Source of the DNA: Symbiodinium natans
Taxonomy: Eukaryota > Sar > Dinophyceae > Suessiales > Symbiodiniaceae
NCBI GenBank assembly: GCA_905221605.1
Contig: CAJNDS010000102.1
Span: 372,001 to 436,000 of the forward strand
Length of the DNA: 64,000 nucleotides
Reading direction: 5' to 3'
Position 1 is the stretch's first letter; the number at the start of each line of letters is the position of its first letter. Made by a program: the position numbers and the translations under genes. This document shows positions 7,917 to 18,630 of the stretch, piece after piece. Under the pieces are notes generated by a model. That model was not told the origin of the DNA and made no database searches. It was given only the letters and a program-made list of their open reading frames with translations.

Positions 7917-10048
7917 TCTTCTTGGTGGATTCGGCTGAGGACGCTGTTGAAACCGGAGTGTTGGTTGGTTGGCTGGCTGTTTATGTAGATGATTTTTTGG
8001 CAGCTACTCGAAAACCGTATTTGACAGCGATCTACGGGTGTATCAAGCAGACTTGGGATTGCGGCGCTGTTGAGTTTGTAGGTAGGATTGGAGAAAGTGA
8101 GCCGCTTCGTTTTGACGGTTTGGAGTTGCATTGGGATGAGAAGGGTGAGGAGTTGTGTGTGCATCAAACGTCGTATGTCCGCGGTATGTTGGATCGTCAC
8201 TCTGACGTGGTACCGCAGCAGGTGCCGTTGGCCCGACATTTGCCCCAGGAGGGCGAGGTGGAGCCTGACAGCGATGCGTTGAAAGAATGCCAGCAGCTGG
8301 TGGGCGAACTCTTGTGGATTGCTGTGCGTACCCGCCCTGACGTGGCGTATTCCTGCTCAAGGATAGCGTCTGTTATGTCAAGGAGGCCGCGTGAAGCGTG
8401 CAAGGCGGCGCTTGGAGTCCTGGGTTACCTTGCCACGACGTCATCCTTGGGATTGAGATTCTCGATGACCCTCCCTGAGAAGAGGGCTGAGATTCAGAAG
8501 GCTTTGCAAGACGGAGGCCTTTTAGAGGTTCACACTGACGCGGGGTTCGCCCCGGAGGGGTCGAGGTCTCAAGAATGCGTGATTATTTACTGGCGTGGTT
8601 GTTGCGTGTCCTGGGTGTCGAGTCGTCAGCCGTTTATTGCCCAATCGACATGTGAAGCGGAGTTAATCTCCACCATTCAGGGACACAACATGGGCGACGC
8701 CATAGCTTGTCTTCTTGATGAGATTTATCCCGCAGGCAGCTACCGGAAAGTGCTGTTGAACGACAACTCAGCAGCTGTTGGCGTCCTGGCGGCTGACACG
8801 AATTCATGGCGGACGAGACATTTAAAAATTCGAGCAGGAGCGTTAAGGGAAAAGGTCGCCTTATTCCAATGGGAGGTGATGCACCTAGAAGGTGCTTCTA
8901 ATACTGCGGATATTGGAACCAAGCCTCTCCAAGCTCCGCGACTGGACTTGCTTCGGGGTTTGCTTGGGATGGGCTCCGCTAAGGGCTCGGTTTTGCCTTC
9001 CAAGGTTCAAAGGTTGGCTAAGATCTTGGGCTCCATGGTGATTTCGCTCTGTGTGAATCCTTCTGAGGGCAGCCGTGAGGTTGTCGAGGTGACGGAGTCT
9101 AACGACTCAGACAATTGGACCCTTTACTTGCTTTTGATTTTGTGGACAATTTCAGTGATTGCTGTGTGGGAGGTAGTTAGGAGGGTTGCGGATCATGCTT
9201 GGGTCTACTTTACTACAAGGCCCGCGCGAGAGCCTGAGTCGGATCCAGAATCGGAGCCTCCAGAGTTTGAACCTCTTGAGGAGGATAATCTCCCTTTTGA
9301 GGTCCATCGCCGACCAGAGATTACGAGGGACGACGCTGACGATGAGCAGTTGCTGCCACCTCCTATGCCCCCACACCGACCCCCCATGCCCGTTAGGTTT
9401 CCAGAGCCGGAGCCTGAACGTGATGCTTATGCAGCTGCTCGGGATCGGGAGTGGGCGATGTTGCTAGATGCTCAAGCAGCGCAGCTGAATGCCCATGATG
9501 CTGCTGTACCGCAGGGCGAACCTTTAGAGTTTAGGTACGTCGATGACGTTGCTTACCTCGACCCTGTAGTATTTCCGGATCCTCCACTCCGCCTTCGCCC
9601 CGGTTGGCCGGTGCCTGTACAGATGTCCCTGGTCGAGATCGAGAGGGTGAGATCGGGGTGGGGAGGGCCTGAAAGTGCGCTGTTTCTTTTGCCGCCTGCA
9701 GGCGGCGATGATTTTTACGAAACTCCGTCGGGCGGGAGGTCCACTGTGGTCGTCCGGTGGCATATTGGTCCCCGGCGCAGGATGTTTTCCCCAGTGAGGA
9801 CAAATAGTGCTTACGAGCTTCGTGTTTTCACCGGAAGAAGGAGGACTCTTCTGATGTATGCTGACATGGAAACACAAATCGTAGATGACAACTGGCGAGT
9901 GCCAGGCGCGGGTCAAGCCTACTTAGATCGCCAATGGCGCGGTCGCACTGAACTTGAAATTGATCTTAATCTGCTGAACCCGCGTTACCGAGCTGATCTC
10001 ATACAAAGGGCCGATGAACAGCGGAGGCAACTCCGGACAGGCCTGTAA
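7892..10048 (+). CDS. Retrotransposon polyprotein end: C-terminal reverse transcriptase, RNase H, membrane-anchored tail
   Basis: Completes reverse transcriptase and supplies RNase H. YVDD, the RT metal-binding site, is at 7982-7993. The RNase H carboxylates are all present: D in VHTDAG (8537), E in STCEAELIS (8654), D in LNDNSA (8762) and D in ADIGTKPL (8909). A hydrophobic helix TLYLLLILWTISVIAV (about 9118-9165) follows, then a Pro/Glu-rich linker and about 150 charged residues that I do not recognise. Ordinary copia elements end shortly after RNase H, so the tail is an accretion. The frame overlaps ORF2 by 25 nt in the -1 frame, so RT is split between two frames. Confidence 0.88.
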   Translation: MSDSSVWLIFLVDSAEDAVETGVLVGWLAVYVDDFLAATRKPYLTAIYGCIKQTWDCGAVEFVGRIGESEPLRFDGLELHWDEKGEELCVHQTSYVRGMLDRHSDVVPQQVPLARHLPQEGEVEPDSDALKECQQLVGELLWIAVRTRPDVAYSCSRIASVMSRRPREACKAALGVLGYLATTSSLGLRFSMTLPEKRAEIQKALQDGGLLEVHTDAGFAPEGSRSQECVIIYWRGCCVSWVSSRQPFIAQSTCEAELISTIQGHNMGDAIACLLDEIYPAGSYRKVLLNDNSAAVGVLAADTNSWRTRHLKIRAGALREKVALFQWEVMHLEGASNTADIGTKPLQAPRLDLLRGLLGMGSAKGSVLPSKVQRLAKILGSMVISLCVNPSEGSREVVEVTESNDSDNWTLYLLLILWTISVIAVWEVVRRVADHAWVYFTTRPAREPESDPESEPPEFEPLEEDNLPFEVHRRPEITRDDADDEQLLPPPMPPHRPPMPVRFPEPEPERDAYAAARDREWAMLLDAQAAQLNAHDAAVPQGEPLEFRYVDDVAYLDPVVFPDPPLRLRPGWPVPVQMSLVEIERVRSGWGGPESALFLLPPAGGDDFYETPSGGRSTVVVRWHIGPRRRMFSPVRTNSAYELRVFTGRRRTLLMYADMETQIVDDNWRVPGAGQAYLDRQWRGRTELEIDLNLLNPRYRADLIQRADEQRRQLRTGL

Positions 10049-10135
10049 GACCCTGTTTTGGGGGCGCTTTTGACTTTTCTCCCAAGGATCCTACAGCAGG
10101 ATCCACTGTGATCGTCAGGCGAACTAGCGCCTACC

Positions 10136-10146
10136 GAGGGGGAGAG
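10136..10146 (+). other. Polypurine tract of the retrotransposon
   Basis: GAGGGGGAGAG is followed within three bases by TGTTGACAAG. This matches the usual copia arrangement in which the plus-strand primer abuts an LTR beginning TGTTG. Confidence 0.75.
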
Positions 10147-10148
10147 TG

Positions 10149-10519
10149 TGTTGACAAGTGTGATCTCGATGCCTACGGCCTTCCGCTCGAGACTCTTTTG
10201 TGTAGGAGGCTGTGCCAGGCATCTTTAAAATCGAGATGTATAGCCAAAGCACCTGTGCTCAGCACCAATCCCTGAGACTACGCAGTTCTTTGTGTGGCCT
10301 TCTGTGTAAAAGAGTCGGTAAGCTGCGCCTCCGTGGGAGCTCCCTCAGCTCACACGACTGGGACTCTAACCCATAAAACTGCAGGTTAAGAGGGTCCCAG
10401 GTAGGGCCTATGTCGGTCATACACCGTTTAGGGCCAAGGTTGTCTTAAGAAATCGATGTGTCGTGGCTGCTTGCGAACCCTTCAAAGAGGCTAGCGGACC
10501 ATACTAAGGCACCACGCAA
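10149..10519 (+). repeat. 3' LTR of the retrotransposon, right end uncertain
   Basis: Starts TGTTGACAAG right after the polypurine tract. It contains a TTTAAAA stretch at about 10225. It has no coding capacity. No 5' LTR is in the window, so the right border is unproven. A short inverted-repeat element (CTGGGACTCT ... AGAGGGTCCCAG, about 10359-10400) lies inside or just beyond it. Confidence 0.5.
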
Positions 10520-10559
10520 CTACCCGGAACTACCCTTAGAGGTGTAGGACCCTCGGATA

Positions 10560-11180
10560 AACCCTAAACCCGAAGCCGCTTAGAGCGGCCACCTCACCGA
10601 GCAATGGGAAAGTCGCTGTTTGGGCTTGCAGGGCAGAGGGGATTCCAAACCCAACCCTTCACTCGGGACCCCCCCCCCCAACCCCCCCCCCCGCAACAAA
10701 TTAGGATTGACGAAGGGCTTCGAGGATTTTCGAGGGTGGGTTTGGGATTTGTTTGGATTTGGGGTTAGAAACCCTGATCATGAAATGCAACTAGCCCAAA
10801 ACACCCTTCCTGAGCCCAAAACACCCACAACGACACTAAACCCTAAACCCTAAACACCCTACCCGTCCCGCTGAACCCCGGGGGTGCCCAGGTCTGATCA
10901 AACCTCACGCGCCCACATAAGATGACACCCCTGAACCCGAACACCCTAAAACCCTAAAACCCTACACCCAGCACCCTCGAGTCCCTAAAGGGCAGACAAA
11001 GCTGCGCTGGCATGTTCAATCCAGTTGTGCCTACCGCTACTTGTGAGGGCGGCGAAAACCCGACGAATCCCTGCTTCTGAGGGCCCTAAAACCCTGCAAA
11101 CCCTAAACCCCTATAAAACCCTACAAGCCCTGAAAAAAAAACCCTAAAACCCTATAAACCCCAAGACCCCAAACCCCTAC
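10560..11180. repeat. Degenerate CCCTAAA-like repeats, no gene seen
   Basis: Scattered ACCCTAAA and CCCTAAAACCCT units, short C runs (10670-10692) and unrelated sequence. Reading frames here are only translations of the repeat. Confidence 0.6.
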
Positions 11181-11216
11181 CTGGCTTGCTGTTCCGAGGG
11201 GGGCACGCCTGATTTG

Positions 11217-11291
11217 TTCCGGGGTTACATTTTGGACACGTTTGGAATTTCGATGACAGGAATGACCGTAGTGGCTGGCCCTACATGCAGG
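11217..11291 (+). CDS. Candidate exon, unrecognised protein
   Basis: A stop-free stretch encodes HVWNFDDRNDRSGWPYMQ and ends at a good donor, CAG followed by GTGACC. The composition is protein-like and not repeat-derived. The flanks are degenerate telomere-like sequence. The acceptor is not identified, so the start is approximate. Confidence 0.3.
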
Positions 11292-12485
11292 TGACCAGAG
11301 TTGCACCACAGTATGCTCGACTTCGATGAGCGGGACTGGTCATCGACAACGGCAGTCATACAGTTTAAATGTCTTGCAGGTAGGGGGGTTCCAAGTATAG
11401 AGCCATATTTCCGGAAGACCGAGACCGAGGAAACGTGAAGAACACGGGCGAGATGGAATCCGATGATTGCCCCGAGCCCCACAAACCTGAACCGGCGTTG
11501 CCCTGAACCTATTCTGACGGTTTCAGGCCCCACAGCCCGGGCCCGCGGGTGTGACAGGACAATCCCAAACCCTAAACCCGAGCTTTAACAGTCTCAACAG
11601 AGGTCCAGGGGTTTCGACACTTGTTTTCGAAGGCAAGGGTTTTGTCAGGCGTTTCGGGATTGGGGTGTCGCCCCCCTTCCTAGCAGGCTCCAGATGAGCT
11701 CTTCTTGCAAGACTGTTTTCTGGGTACCTTCAACCCTAAACCCTAAACCCAAAATAACCCTGAACCTCCATGACGACACCTTGGTTCGGGGCAGGGCACT
11801 GCCTCACATGGGGGGGCCCCGCGGCCCTGAAAAACAAGCCCCCCCCCCCCCCTGGTGCAGTGCGCGCCACCCATCGAGGCCTTGAATGGAGACACACTCA
11901 GAGGAGAGCCTTTTGGCACACCCTGAACCTGAACCCGAAACCCTTGAATAAAGGGTCCTTAAGGGAGGTGGTACGCTCTTCGGGACCCTTAGGAAGCTTG
12001 GGGAAGATTAGGGAGTATTGGGGAACCTTTGGTTACATACCCACCTTGAACCCCCCCTCTCTTGAGGACCCTAAACCCTTGAGGCCTTGAAGCCCCACTC
12101 TCCGCGCCTAGAAATCCGAGTTCCTCCACTGCGGAAACCAACTCGCTCTGGGTCCTTGTTGCTTCGGGATCTACAGGGCTTAGGGCCTTCAACCCCAAAT
12201 TCCCAAAAAACAAACAAACAGGAAACTTGAAAGCGCTGATGCAATGCACGAAACCCTAAACGCTTTGTTCCATCTGGGCGGGGATACCAGAAAAAGCCTA
12301 AGCCCTAAACCCAATAAGCCCTAAACCTAAAACCCTAAAGGCAACCCCGAAGACCCCCCGGGTGCGGCGTCGAACTTGGTTGTGGCTTAAAGGGACCTTA
12401 GGGGTCGCCCAAGCCTTGCGAACTCCCTCCAAGAAAAGACTCGCACTGCAGGGGCCAAAAAAATTAGAATAGGTTTGCGGGGGAA

Positions 12486-12504
12486 GGGGGGGGGGGGGGG
12501 GGGG
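12486..12504. repeat. G homopolymer tract
   Basis: An almost pure run of G within otherwise non-coding sequence, near the left edge of a MITE-like element. Confidence 0.8.
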
Positions 12505-12535
12505 TGTCTAGTATAAATATAAAGGGACGTCAAAC

Positions 12536-12635
12536 CCGGATGTTCCCCCTTATAGACCAACAGTTCATAGTAGGGATGAGAATAGGGATTCTCGTCCCTA
12601 TTGGGGACTGTTAGTCTGAAGGGGAGACATCCCAA
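12536..12635. mobile_element. MITE-like element, family B
   Basis: Inverted ends CGGATGTTCCCCC and GGGGAGACATCCC with an inner CAACAGT / ACTGTTAG pair. Same family as 18022, 24596, 24870, 30850 and 49225. Confidence 0.75.
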
Positions 12636-12883
12636 AACATGCCCTTGAAGCATTCGTCCGCATGAGGGCACCTGCTGAGCAGCATCCCTGACTCCAAATT
12701 CCAATTTTAGCCCCTAAACCCTAAACCCTAAACCAAAAAAATCGAGAGAGCGGCAAGCGCGCTGGCAGATTTTGAACCATGACGTTGCGGACAAAAGACC
12801 TGGGAGATCAGAGGGTTCTCATTCGCAGAACTCGGACGTGAACGAGCTAAGACTGGGAACGCAGAATTGCTGAGCATGTGCAT

Positions 12884-13018
12884 ATAAATAAATAACCAAA
12901 TAAATAAACAAATAAGTAAATAAATAAATAAATAAATATATATATATATATACATACATATATATATATATACATACATATATATATATATACATGTATA
13001 CACATATATATATATATA
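12884..13018. repeat. AT-rich microsatellite (AAATA, TA, TACATA)
   Basis: Tandem AAATA units grade into long TA dinucleotide and TACATA stretches. Frames across it encode only IYIY-type low-complexity peptide. Confidence 0.9.
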
Positions 13019-13422
13019 GAGAGAGCAAAATAGGGAAAGATTGGCATATAGCAGAGGGCTGAAGATTCGATTGTGGCACACAAGCACAAGAGTGCCTAAA
13101 GAAGAGCACTCCCCAGTATGGTCATGATGGAGCTTCTGCAGACCGCCCGCACTTGAGGATGTGACCAATCGAGTTCCTCGCAGAGCCACGCATCCATGCG
13201 ATGCTTTCAACCCAAACCCTCAACCCCAAACCCTCAATCCGAAACCCCTGGTACAAAGAGAACCTACATCCAGAATGTCAGGCAAGGGAAGACCGGTAAG
13301 ACTTTGCGCATGCCCTACCGGATCCCTTGTTGCAGGCAATCGCACCGTGTGGCAACGAAGGCCGGAACTGAGCATCGACTCGCGAACCCCAAAAGGGGCT
13401 TGGGAGATTATTATAGGAGCTT

Positions 13423-13517
13423 CCTGGGATTCTATTCACCTACAGATTAGTAGTGACAACCCTTTGACAACCCTTAATTAGTAGGTATAAGTAACTTCAG
13501 GTAAAGAGGGTCCCAGG
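13423..13517. mobile_element. MITE-like element, family A
   Basis: Ends CCTGGGATTCTATTCACC and AGGTAAAGAGGGTCCCAGG are inverted. The core carries the family block TTAATTAGTAGGTATAA. The family A consensus ends are CCTGGGACCCTCTTTACC and its complement. Confidence 0.8.
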
Positions 13518-13838
13518 GTTGAGGGTCTTCTTCTCACCTGCCAAGCAGGTTTGGGGTTTGGAGAGGTCTGGGCCTGGGGGTAGAGGGCAAGCAACACGAA
13601 CACGAACCCCCCCAACCCCCCCCGCCCCGAAATGCCAGACTTGGCAACATGTACACCCCACCTCACACCCCAGTGCCGGTTCTTAGGTCAAACCCTAAAC
13701 CCTTTTGCATAAACCCTAAACCCTAAACCCTCTGTTTTGGGGGGAAGGGGGGCGGGGGGGGCTTCATAGGGTTTCTTTTGACGGCACACCGTCCTCCTCG
13801 CTTGTAGCCTGCTCTGAAGTCAGCATGCCTGGCTCTGA

Positions 13839-13925
13839 GGGTTTAGGGTTTAGGGTTTAGGGTTTAGGGTTTAGGGTTTAGGGTTTAGGGTTTAGGGTTT
13901 AGGGTTTAGGGTTTAGGGTTTAGGG
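13839..13925 (+). repeat. Telomere-like array (TTTAGGG)n
   Basis: About 12 perfect TTTAGGG units, ending directly against unique sequence. Confidence 0.97.
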
Positions 13926-13962
13926 CTATTGTGCGGCTTCGTGATCAGGGTCTCGGGTTTGT

Positions 13963-14036
13963 CTGGGACTCTAATTACCTACGGTTTCGCAGCAACTACC
14001 CTTAAATAGTAGGTATAACCCTTCCCTGTGCCCAGG
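13963..14036. mobile_element. MITE-like element, family A, right end degraded
   Basis: The left end CTGGGACTCTAATTACC and core CCTTAAATAGTAGGTATAA are clear; the right inverted end survives only as GTGCCCAGG. Confidence 0.6.
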
Positions 14037-14126
14037 CACCCAGAAGGCACTGGAATACCCTAAGCCCTCTTGCATCCGGACTCCCGTCAGTGCTGCCAGA
14101 AACTGCTCAAGCACAGGCTTCCAGAA

Positions 14127-14330
14127 GCCCTAAACCCTATAAACCCTAAACCCTGTAAACCCTATAAACCCTATAAACCCTAAAAACCCTATAAACCCTA
14201 TAAACCCTATAAACCCTATAAACCCTATAAACCCTATAAACCCTATAAACCCTATAAACCCTATAAACCCTATAAACCCTATAAACCCGATAAACCCGAT
14301 AAACCCGATAAACCCTAAACCCTCAACCCG
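14127..14330 (-). repeat. Array of the 9-mer CCCTATAAA, a telomere-repeat derivative
   Basis: About 20 near-perfect CCCTATAAA units (TTTATAGGG on the other strand), some mutated to CCCGATAAA, flanked by ordinary CCCTAAA units. Confidence 0.92.
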
Positions 14331-14439
14331 GCCTGGTGTGTATCAGGCCCAGGCAGATGGACAAGTGGAGGCGAGGCTAGCAAGCAATCCTGGACAATGG
14401 AGCCAAGGCTCTTCGGACGCATAGCAAGATGTGGTCATC

Positions 14440-14556
14440 TACTAGTTGCTAAGCAACCCCCCCCTCCTCAAAAAAAAACACATAAACATTCTTCCTTATA
14501 AGGGCAATATAGGGATCATTCTTATATATTTTTTGTTTTCTTAAGCTATTGGTAGT
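14440..14556. mobile_element. MITE-like element, family F
   Basis: Ends CTACTAGTTGCTAAGCAACC and TTCTTAAGCTATTGGTAG are inverted. The core has the family block ATTCTTCCTTATAAGGGC followed by AATATAGGGAT. Confidence 0.75.
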
Positions 14557-15117
14557 AATTGTCTGAATGATTGTCAATGTTTGGGTGCCCTAAAATTTCG
14601 GGGCCATCTTGTAAGAGTACGGTAAACGCCAAAAAGTTTGAACACCTTAACCCCGTACCCCCAAAGGTATACTAAAGGGAATCCCAGCTCCAGTCAGCCT
14701 TTAACCATGTGCCAACTTTCTGGAGTTTCCTGTAACCCCAAAAGGACCATAATTCAGACCATGTGGCTTCCTATTGCAAGTCTGAGATGCCCCCCTGGCT
14801 CTGGTACGACTCTCCTCTACAGTGACCAGTATTCGCTCAGCAAGCTTCGACATCAAAACTCAACCTCGCTGCACACTGACTATGCCCGAGCAATGGCTAC
14901 GTATGTAGATACCTGTGGTTTTGGAACCAAGCAACAGCAGGTCTTGGGTTTTGGGTTTAGGTTTTAGGGTTTAGCGTTTGGGGTAAGAGACGGAACTCTA
15001 CTGCCATCCGAGCACACGCGATGTTTGCTGCTCCGGAGGGCCAAGGAACGGTCGCTAAGCGATCACCCCGACCAAGCTCCATCACTGGTGGTGGGCTCGA
15101 GCAGATAGTGTACTTAG

Positions 15118-15225
15118 TAGCCCAGTAACCATATTATCATAAGGGCACCCTTTTTTGGGGGCTGGTCATTTTATAAGGGAAAGAACTCATAACCAAGAAA
15201 AGGGTAAAGGGTACCACTGGGCTAG
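15118..15225. mobile_element. MITE-like element, family C
   Basis: Ends GTAGCCCAGTAACC and GTACCACTGGGCTAG are inverted, with inner AAGGGCACCCTTTTTT and AAAGGGTACC. Same family as the copy inserted in the helical-repeat gene at 28019. Confidence 0.8.
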
Positions 15226-16424
15226 TAAGTGTAGGGCCACGGCCTCCCCGAGAAGAGTGGCCTTAGTCCTCTGGGGGCACTGACGTGAGGAGCCCGGCCT
15301 ATAATTTCTCCCGCGTCCGCTGGGCCTAAACCCTAAATCCTCAACCTGCATACAACAGGACCATAGGACCCCTGTCAAGGCCGTAAGTGTGGAACCGAAA
15401 CATTCCAATCCGTATTGCGGCATTGGGAACACCAGGATTTTGGGTTAAAGGTGTGGGGGTTTAGGGTTTAGGGGGTTCAGAAAAGGTTTTCGATATAGGG
15501 GCTAAGTGGACTAATTAGGAGAATCTGCGAATGTTTGGAGGACACCGTGGCTCGAATTCGAGGTTTCAGCCTCTGGCTCAGCATCCAGCAGGAGAGAAAA
15601 TGCACCCCGAAAGCGCGGCAGCAAAGCGCGACTTGCGAACCATATCACGATGTTTGTTCTCATGATTAATTAGCATAACTATATGCTATTGTTACTGTAG
15701 TTACTCTTTCCCCCGATCAAGGATCACCAACCGCCGCAGCAAGCAGGCATGACTTAAGAGTTCAGACTGCTTATCTAGTTCATGGTTGGGATAGTTTTGA
15801 AGATGCAAATTCTTATTTCTTAAGGTGTTTAAATACCCTTAATCATGTAAAATGTTACCCCGCTATGAGTCAGTTGTAGGGCTTCACATCCTGCCTCAAA
15901 AACTCCCAGCACCTTACCGGGTTCGACTAAGTGCCTGAATCTCGCGAGCAGCGCTACCCTTAACCTCTTAGCCGCCCTGCTCCTACAAACCCCAACTTCC
16001 GCGCCATGTCAAACCTTTCCCTGCAATCCAGCTTGCAAGCGCCCCCATATCATGCCTAGACTTGCCTAGACCCAAACCTTGCTGTTTCGGGTCTCCAAAC
16101 CCGGTGTTAGGTAAGAGCCAGGTTCTGCCGAGTGTGGCTTACTATACAGCAATCATCAGTAACCACCATCACGGAATACACTGCCGATCAAGAGACTACC
16201 TGGGGCCCTCTTTACCTACAGTTTTACGGGTTATACCAGTTATACCTACACATTAAGGCCAGTTACTATTCGGTACATAAACCCTAAACCCTAAACCCCA
16301 AACCTCGTTTTTGGCAAGACCCCGCCCCCCTCCCCCCCGCGACGCTGGAAGAGGCCACTTGCCGGGCTCTCCATGCAGCCCCACTCTGCGTCCATTGCCT
16401 GGCCTGAGAACAAGGAAGGCCTGG
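15226..16424. other. Gene-poor stretch
   Basis: Holds scattered telomere-like units (about 15455-15470, 16275-16300) and a half copy of a family A element at about 16198-16260 (CCTGGGGCCCTCTTTACC with no right end). I see no convincing coding sequence. Confidence 0.5.
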
Positions 16425-16483
16425 GTAGGGGTTTAGGGTTTAGGGTTTAGGGTTTAGGGTTTAGGGTGTAGGGATTAGGGTTT
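16425..16483 (+). repeat. Telomere-like array (TTTAGGG)n
   Basis: Six or more TTTAGGG units grading into variant units (TGTAGGG, ATTAGGG). Confidence 0.92.
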
Positions 16484-16584
16484 CTTGAACTTGCTGTTGC
16501 TCCTGGAGCAGGCTTTGACCAGGCGTGATCACACGACCAAATCTTCCAACCTCTGAAAATCAAATCCTCAACTCCAGCTGGCTG

Positions 16585-16707
16585 AATCTGTGAACCTGGC
16601 TTCTTGCTTCCCTTTGCTGTGCCGCATGCCTGGCAGAACCGTCCGAAATCCGATGGCCACACCACAAGCTCAGAACTCTTGTAGATGGCCACTGGACATC
16701 TTCGCAC
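16585..16707 (-). CDS. Candidate exon, unrecognised
   Basis: A stop-free minus-strand stretch with a CQAC pair and basic residues (RFCQACGTAKGSKKPG). It could be part of a protein with a small zinc site. The next intron on the transcript 3' side would contain the telomere array at 16425. No splice sites are fixed. Confidence 0.25.
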
Positions 16708-17140
16708 TTAGTACCGTCACACACCCCAGATGAAAGACATGCAATGTGCTACTGGTACACGTCTGTGACATCCTGAGCATGCATCCTCAGGATGAAGCGG
16801 GCTTCGTTTGCAGTTCCTGACGCTCTCAGAAACTGCCCTCAAGATTTCGGGCCGACCCGAGTGCTCTGCCCAACCTGAAACAGAAGTTTTATGAGTTCCT
16901 GAGGTCGGTAATGTCAGAAGTTGTTGACGACTAGCTTGCAGCCAAAGCACGATGAAGCCGCAGCTCTGTGCGACCCTAAACCCCGGGGTTCAGGGTTTAG
17001 GGTTTATAATACCCCGTCTCTGCCTTCGGCATGAACTGGAGCTTCAGCTTGGGAGTGTGCTGGGCATCAATGTGTCGTCTCCTGGGCCGCAGTGGCGAAG
17101 AGGCGTCGTGGGGATTTTTTCTCTTGCCATCCCCAAACCC

Positions 17141-17244
17141 ATTATTTGCTTAAGAACCCCAAAAAACAAAAATCATTCTTCCTTGTAAGGGTAAGATAGG
17201 GATTGTTGTTTTTCATTTGTTGGGGGGTTCTTAAGCAAATGGTA
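17141..17244. mobile_element. MITE-like element, family F
   Basis: Ends ATTATTTGCTTAAGAACCCC and GGGGTTCTTAAGCAAATGGT form a long, nearly perfect inverted pair; the core is ATTCTTCCTTGTAAGGG. Confidence 0.85.
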
Positions 17245-18021
17245 GAAACCCTAAACCCATCTTGCGACCTTTAGCAGGTGAGAGGGCCCCAGTGGACTTG
17301 CACTGAACGATTTGAAACCCACTGGGCCCTTTCAAAGCCTCCAAACCTTACGCGACAGAAAGCGCAACTCACTCTGTCCCCCACCCCGCCACAGATTACC
17401 CTAAGCCCTAAAACCCCAAACCCCAAACCCTAAACCCCCCAAACCCTTTTGCTGCCGGCTTGTGGATGTCACCTGGACAAGCTGTTCATGTTTGGCAGCA
17501 AGTGCAGGTGCACCCTTTTTGCTCCAAACCCTAACCCTAAACCCTAAACCCTGAACCCTAAACCCTTTTGTAACCCAAAACCCGAAACAGAAACCTGGGC
17601 CCCCAACGTGTGAGGTTGGGGGCAGACGTCGTCCGGCCCAAGAGGCTTCCGGCCTGGGGCTTGCTCTGCGTTTCAACCTGTTTGGGGTTTAGGAAGAGGA
17701 GGATCAGGAGCTCGACAAGGCAAACTCACCCCAATGACCCGCACATGCCCAACCCTAAACCCTCAACCCTAAGGCCAAACTTTGCAAAGCACGCCCAGAC
17801 CCCGAGGCGACACACTAACCACCAAACATACACAACCCCAGAGGGTCAGCTCTCCAGGTTGCCGTCCCCTTTTTTTGGGCACCCTAATTTTTCAGGGGCA
17901 CCCCTTGTATTAGTAACCCCAAAAGGGCCCCATCATTTGGAGAAGGGACTTTTTAGTGTAGAGAAGGGACCATCTAATCCTTCTGCAAGGCTCGCGCGCT
18001 GGAACCTTAAACCCTAAACCC

Positions 18022-18092
18022 TTGGGATGTTCCCGGGACCATAATGGGGGACACAAATATCCCTATGGGCTGTTAGTCTAAGGGGAACACCC
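18022..18092. mobile_element. MITE-like element, family B, internally deleted
   Basis: Left end TTGGGATGTTCCC and right end TGTTAGTCTAAGGGGAAC match family B; the element is about 30 bp shorter than full copies. Confidence 0.65.
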
Positions 18093-18536
18093 TAAACCTC
18101 AAACTTTCCCCTAACCCTAACTCCTAAACTTTAGGGTTTAGGGTTTAGGGTTTGGGGTTTGGGGTTTAGGGTTGTGGAACTCAGTGCCGCCACAGCCGCC
18201 GTGGCTCCGAAACCTCCTCGGGAGGATTTGTGCAAGAGCCTCGGTCAGTCGGCGGTTTAAGGCTTATAGGGTTTTTATAGGGTTTTCTAGGGGTTTCTAG
18301 AAGTTGCTAGGGGTTCTAGGGTTTCTAGAAATTCCTAGAAGTTCTGGGGTTTCTGGGGTTTCTAGGGTTTCTGGGGGTTCTAGGGGTTCTAATTCTAGGG
18401 GGTTCTGGGGTTTCTAGGGTGTAGGGAGTGCTCTGACCATGCCTGGAGGGTTGGGCCTCAACTCATCAAATTCTTGGGCCCCGCTGTCCTTTCACCCGGC
18501 TTTTCCCTTAACCTCAAACCAGAACTCAGTTGTCCA

Positions 18537-18630
18537 GTACCTAGGGGTTTTAAAGGTTAACCTTTGGGAATATAAGGGGAATATATTAACCCAAAAAGGT
18601 TAAAGGTTACCTACTCTACTACTAAGAGAA
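18537..18630. mobile_element. MITE-like element, family E
   Basis: GGGGTTTTAAAGGTTAACC faces GGTTAAAGGTTACC. Related sequence is at 60940-61045 (CAAACGGGTAAAGGTTACC). Borders are uncertain. Confidence 0.4.

Larger units (their letters stand above)
1..10519 (+). mobile_element. Ty1/copia-type LTR retrotransposon, 5' end outside window
   Basis: The domain order is Gag, protease, integrase, reverse transcriptase, RNase H. Integrase before RT is the diagnostic order of Ty1/copia. The first frame is already open at base 1, so the 5' LTR and the Gag start lie outside. A polypurine tract at 10136-10146 and a TGTTGACAAG LTR start at 10149 mark the 3' side. The right end is not fixed because no second LTR is available for comparison; 10519 is a guess. 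Domains unusual for copia are interleaved: methyltransferase-like, dioxygenase-like and Hint-like. All catalytic residues I looked for in PR, INT, RT and RNase H are present, but two frame breaks suggest either a slightly decayed copy or recoding. Confidence 0.85.
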
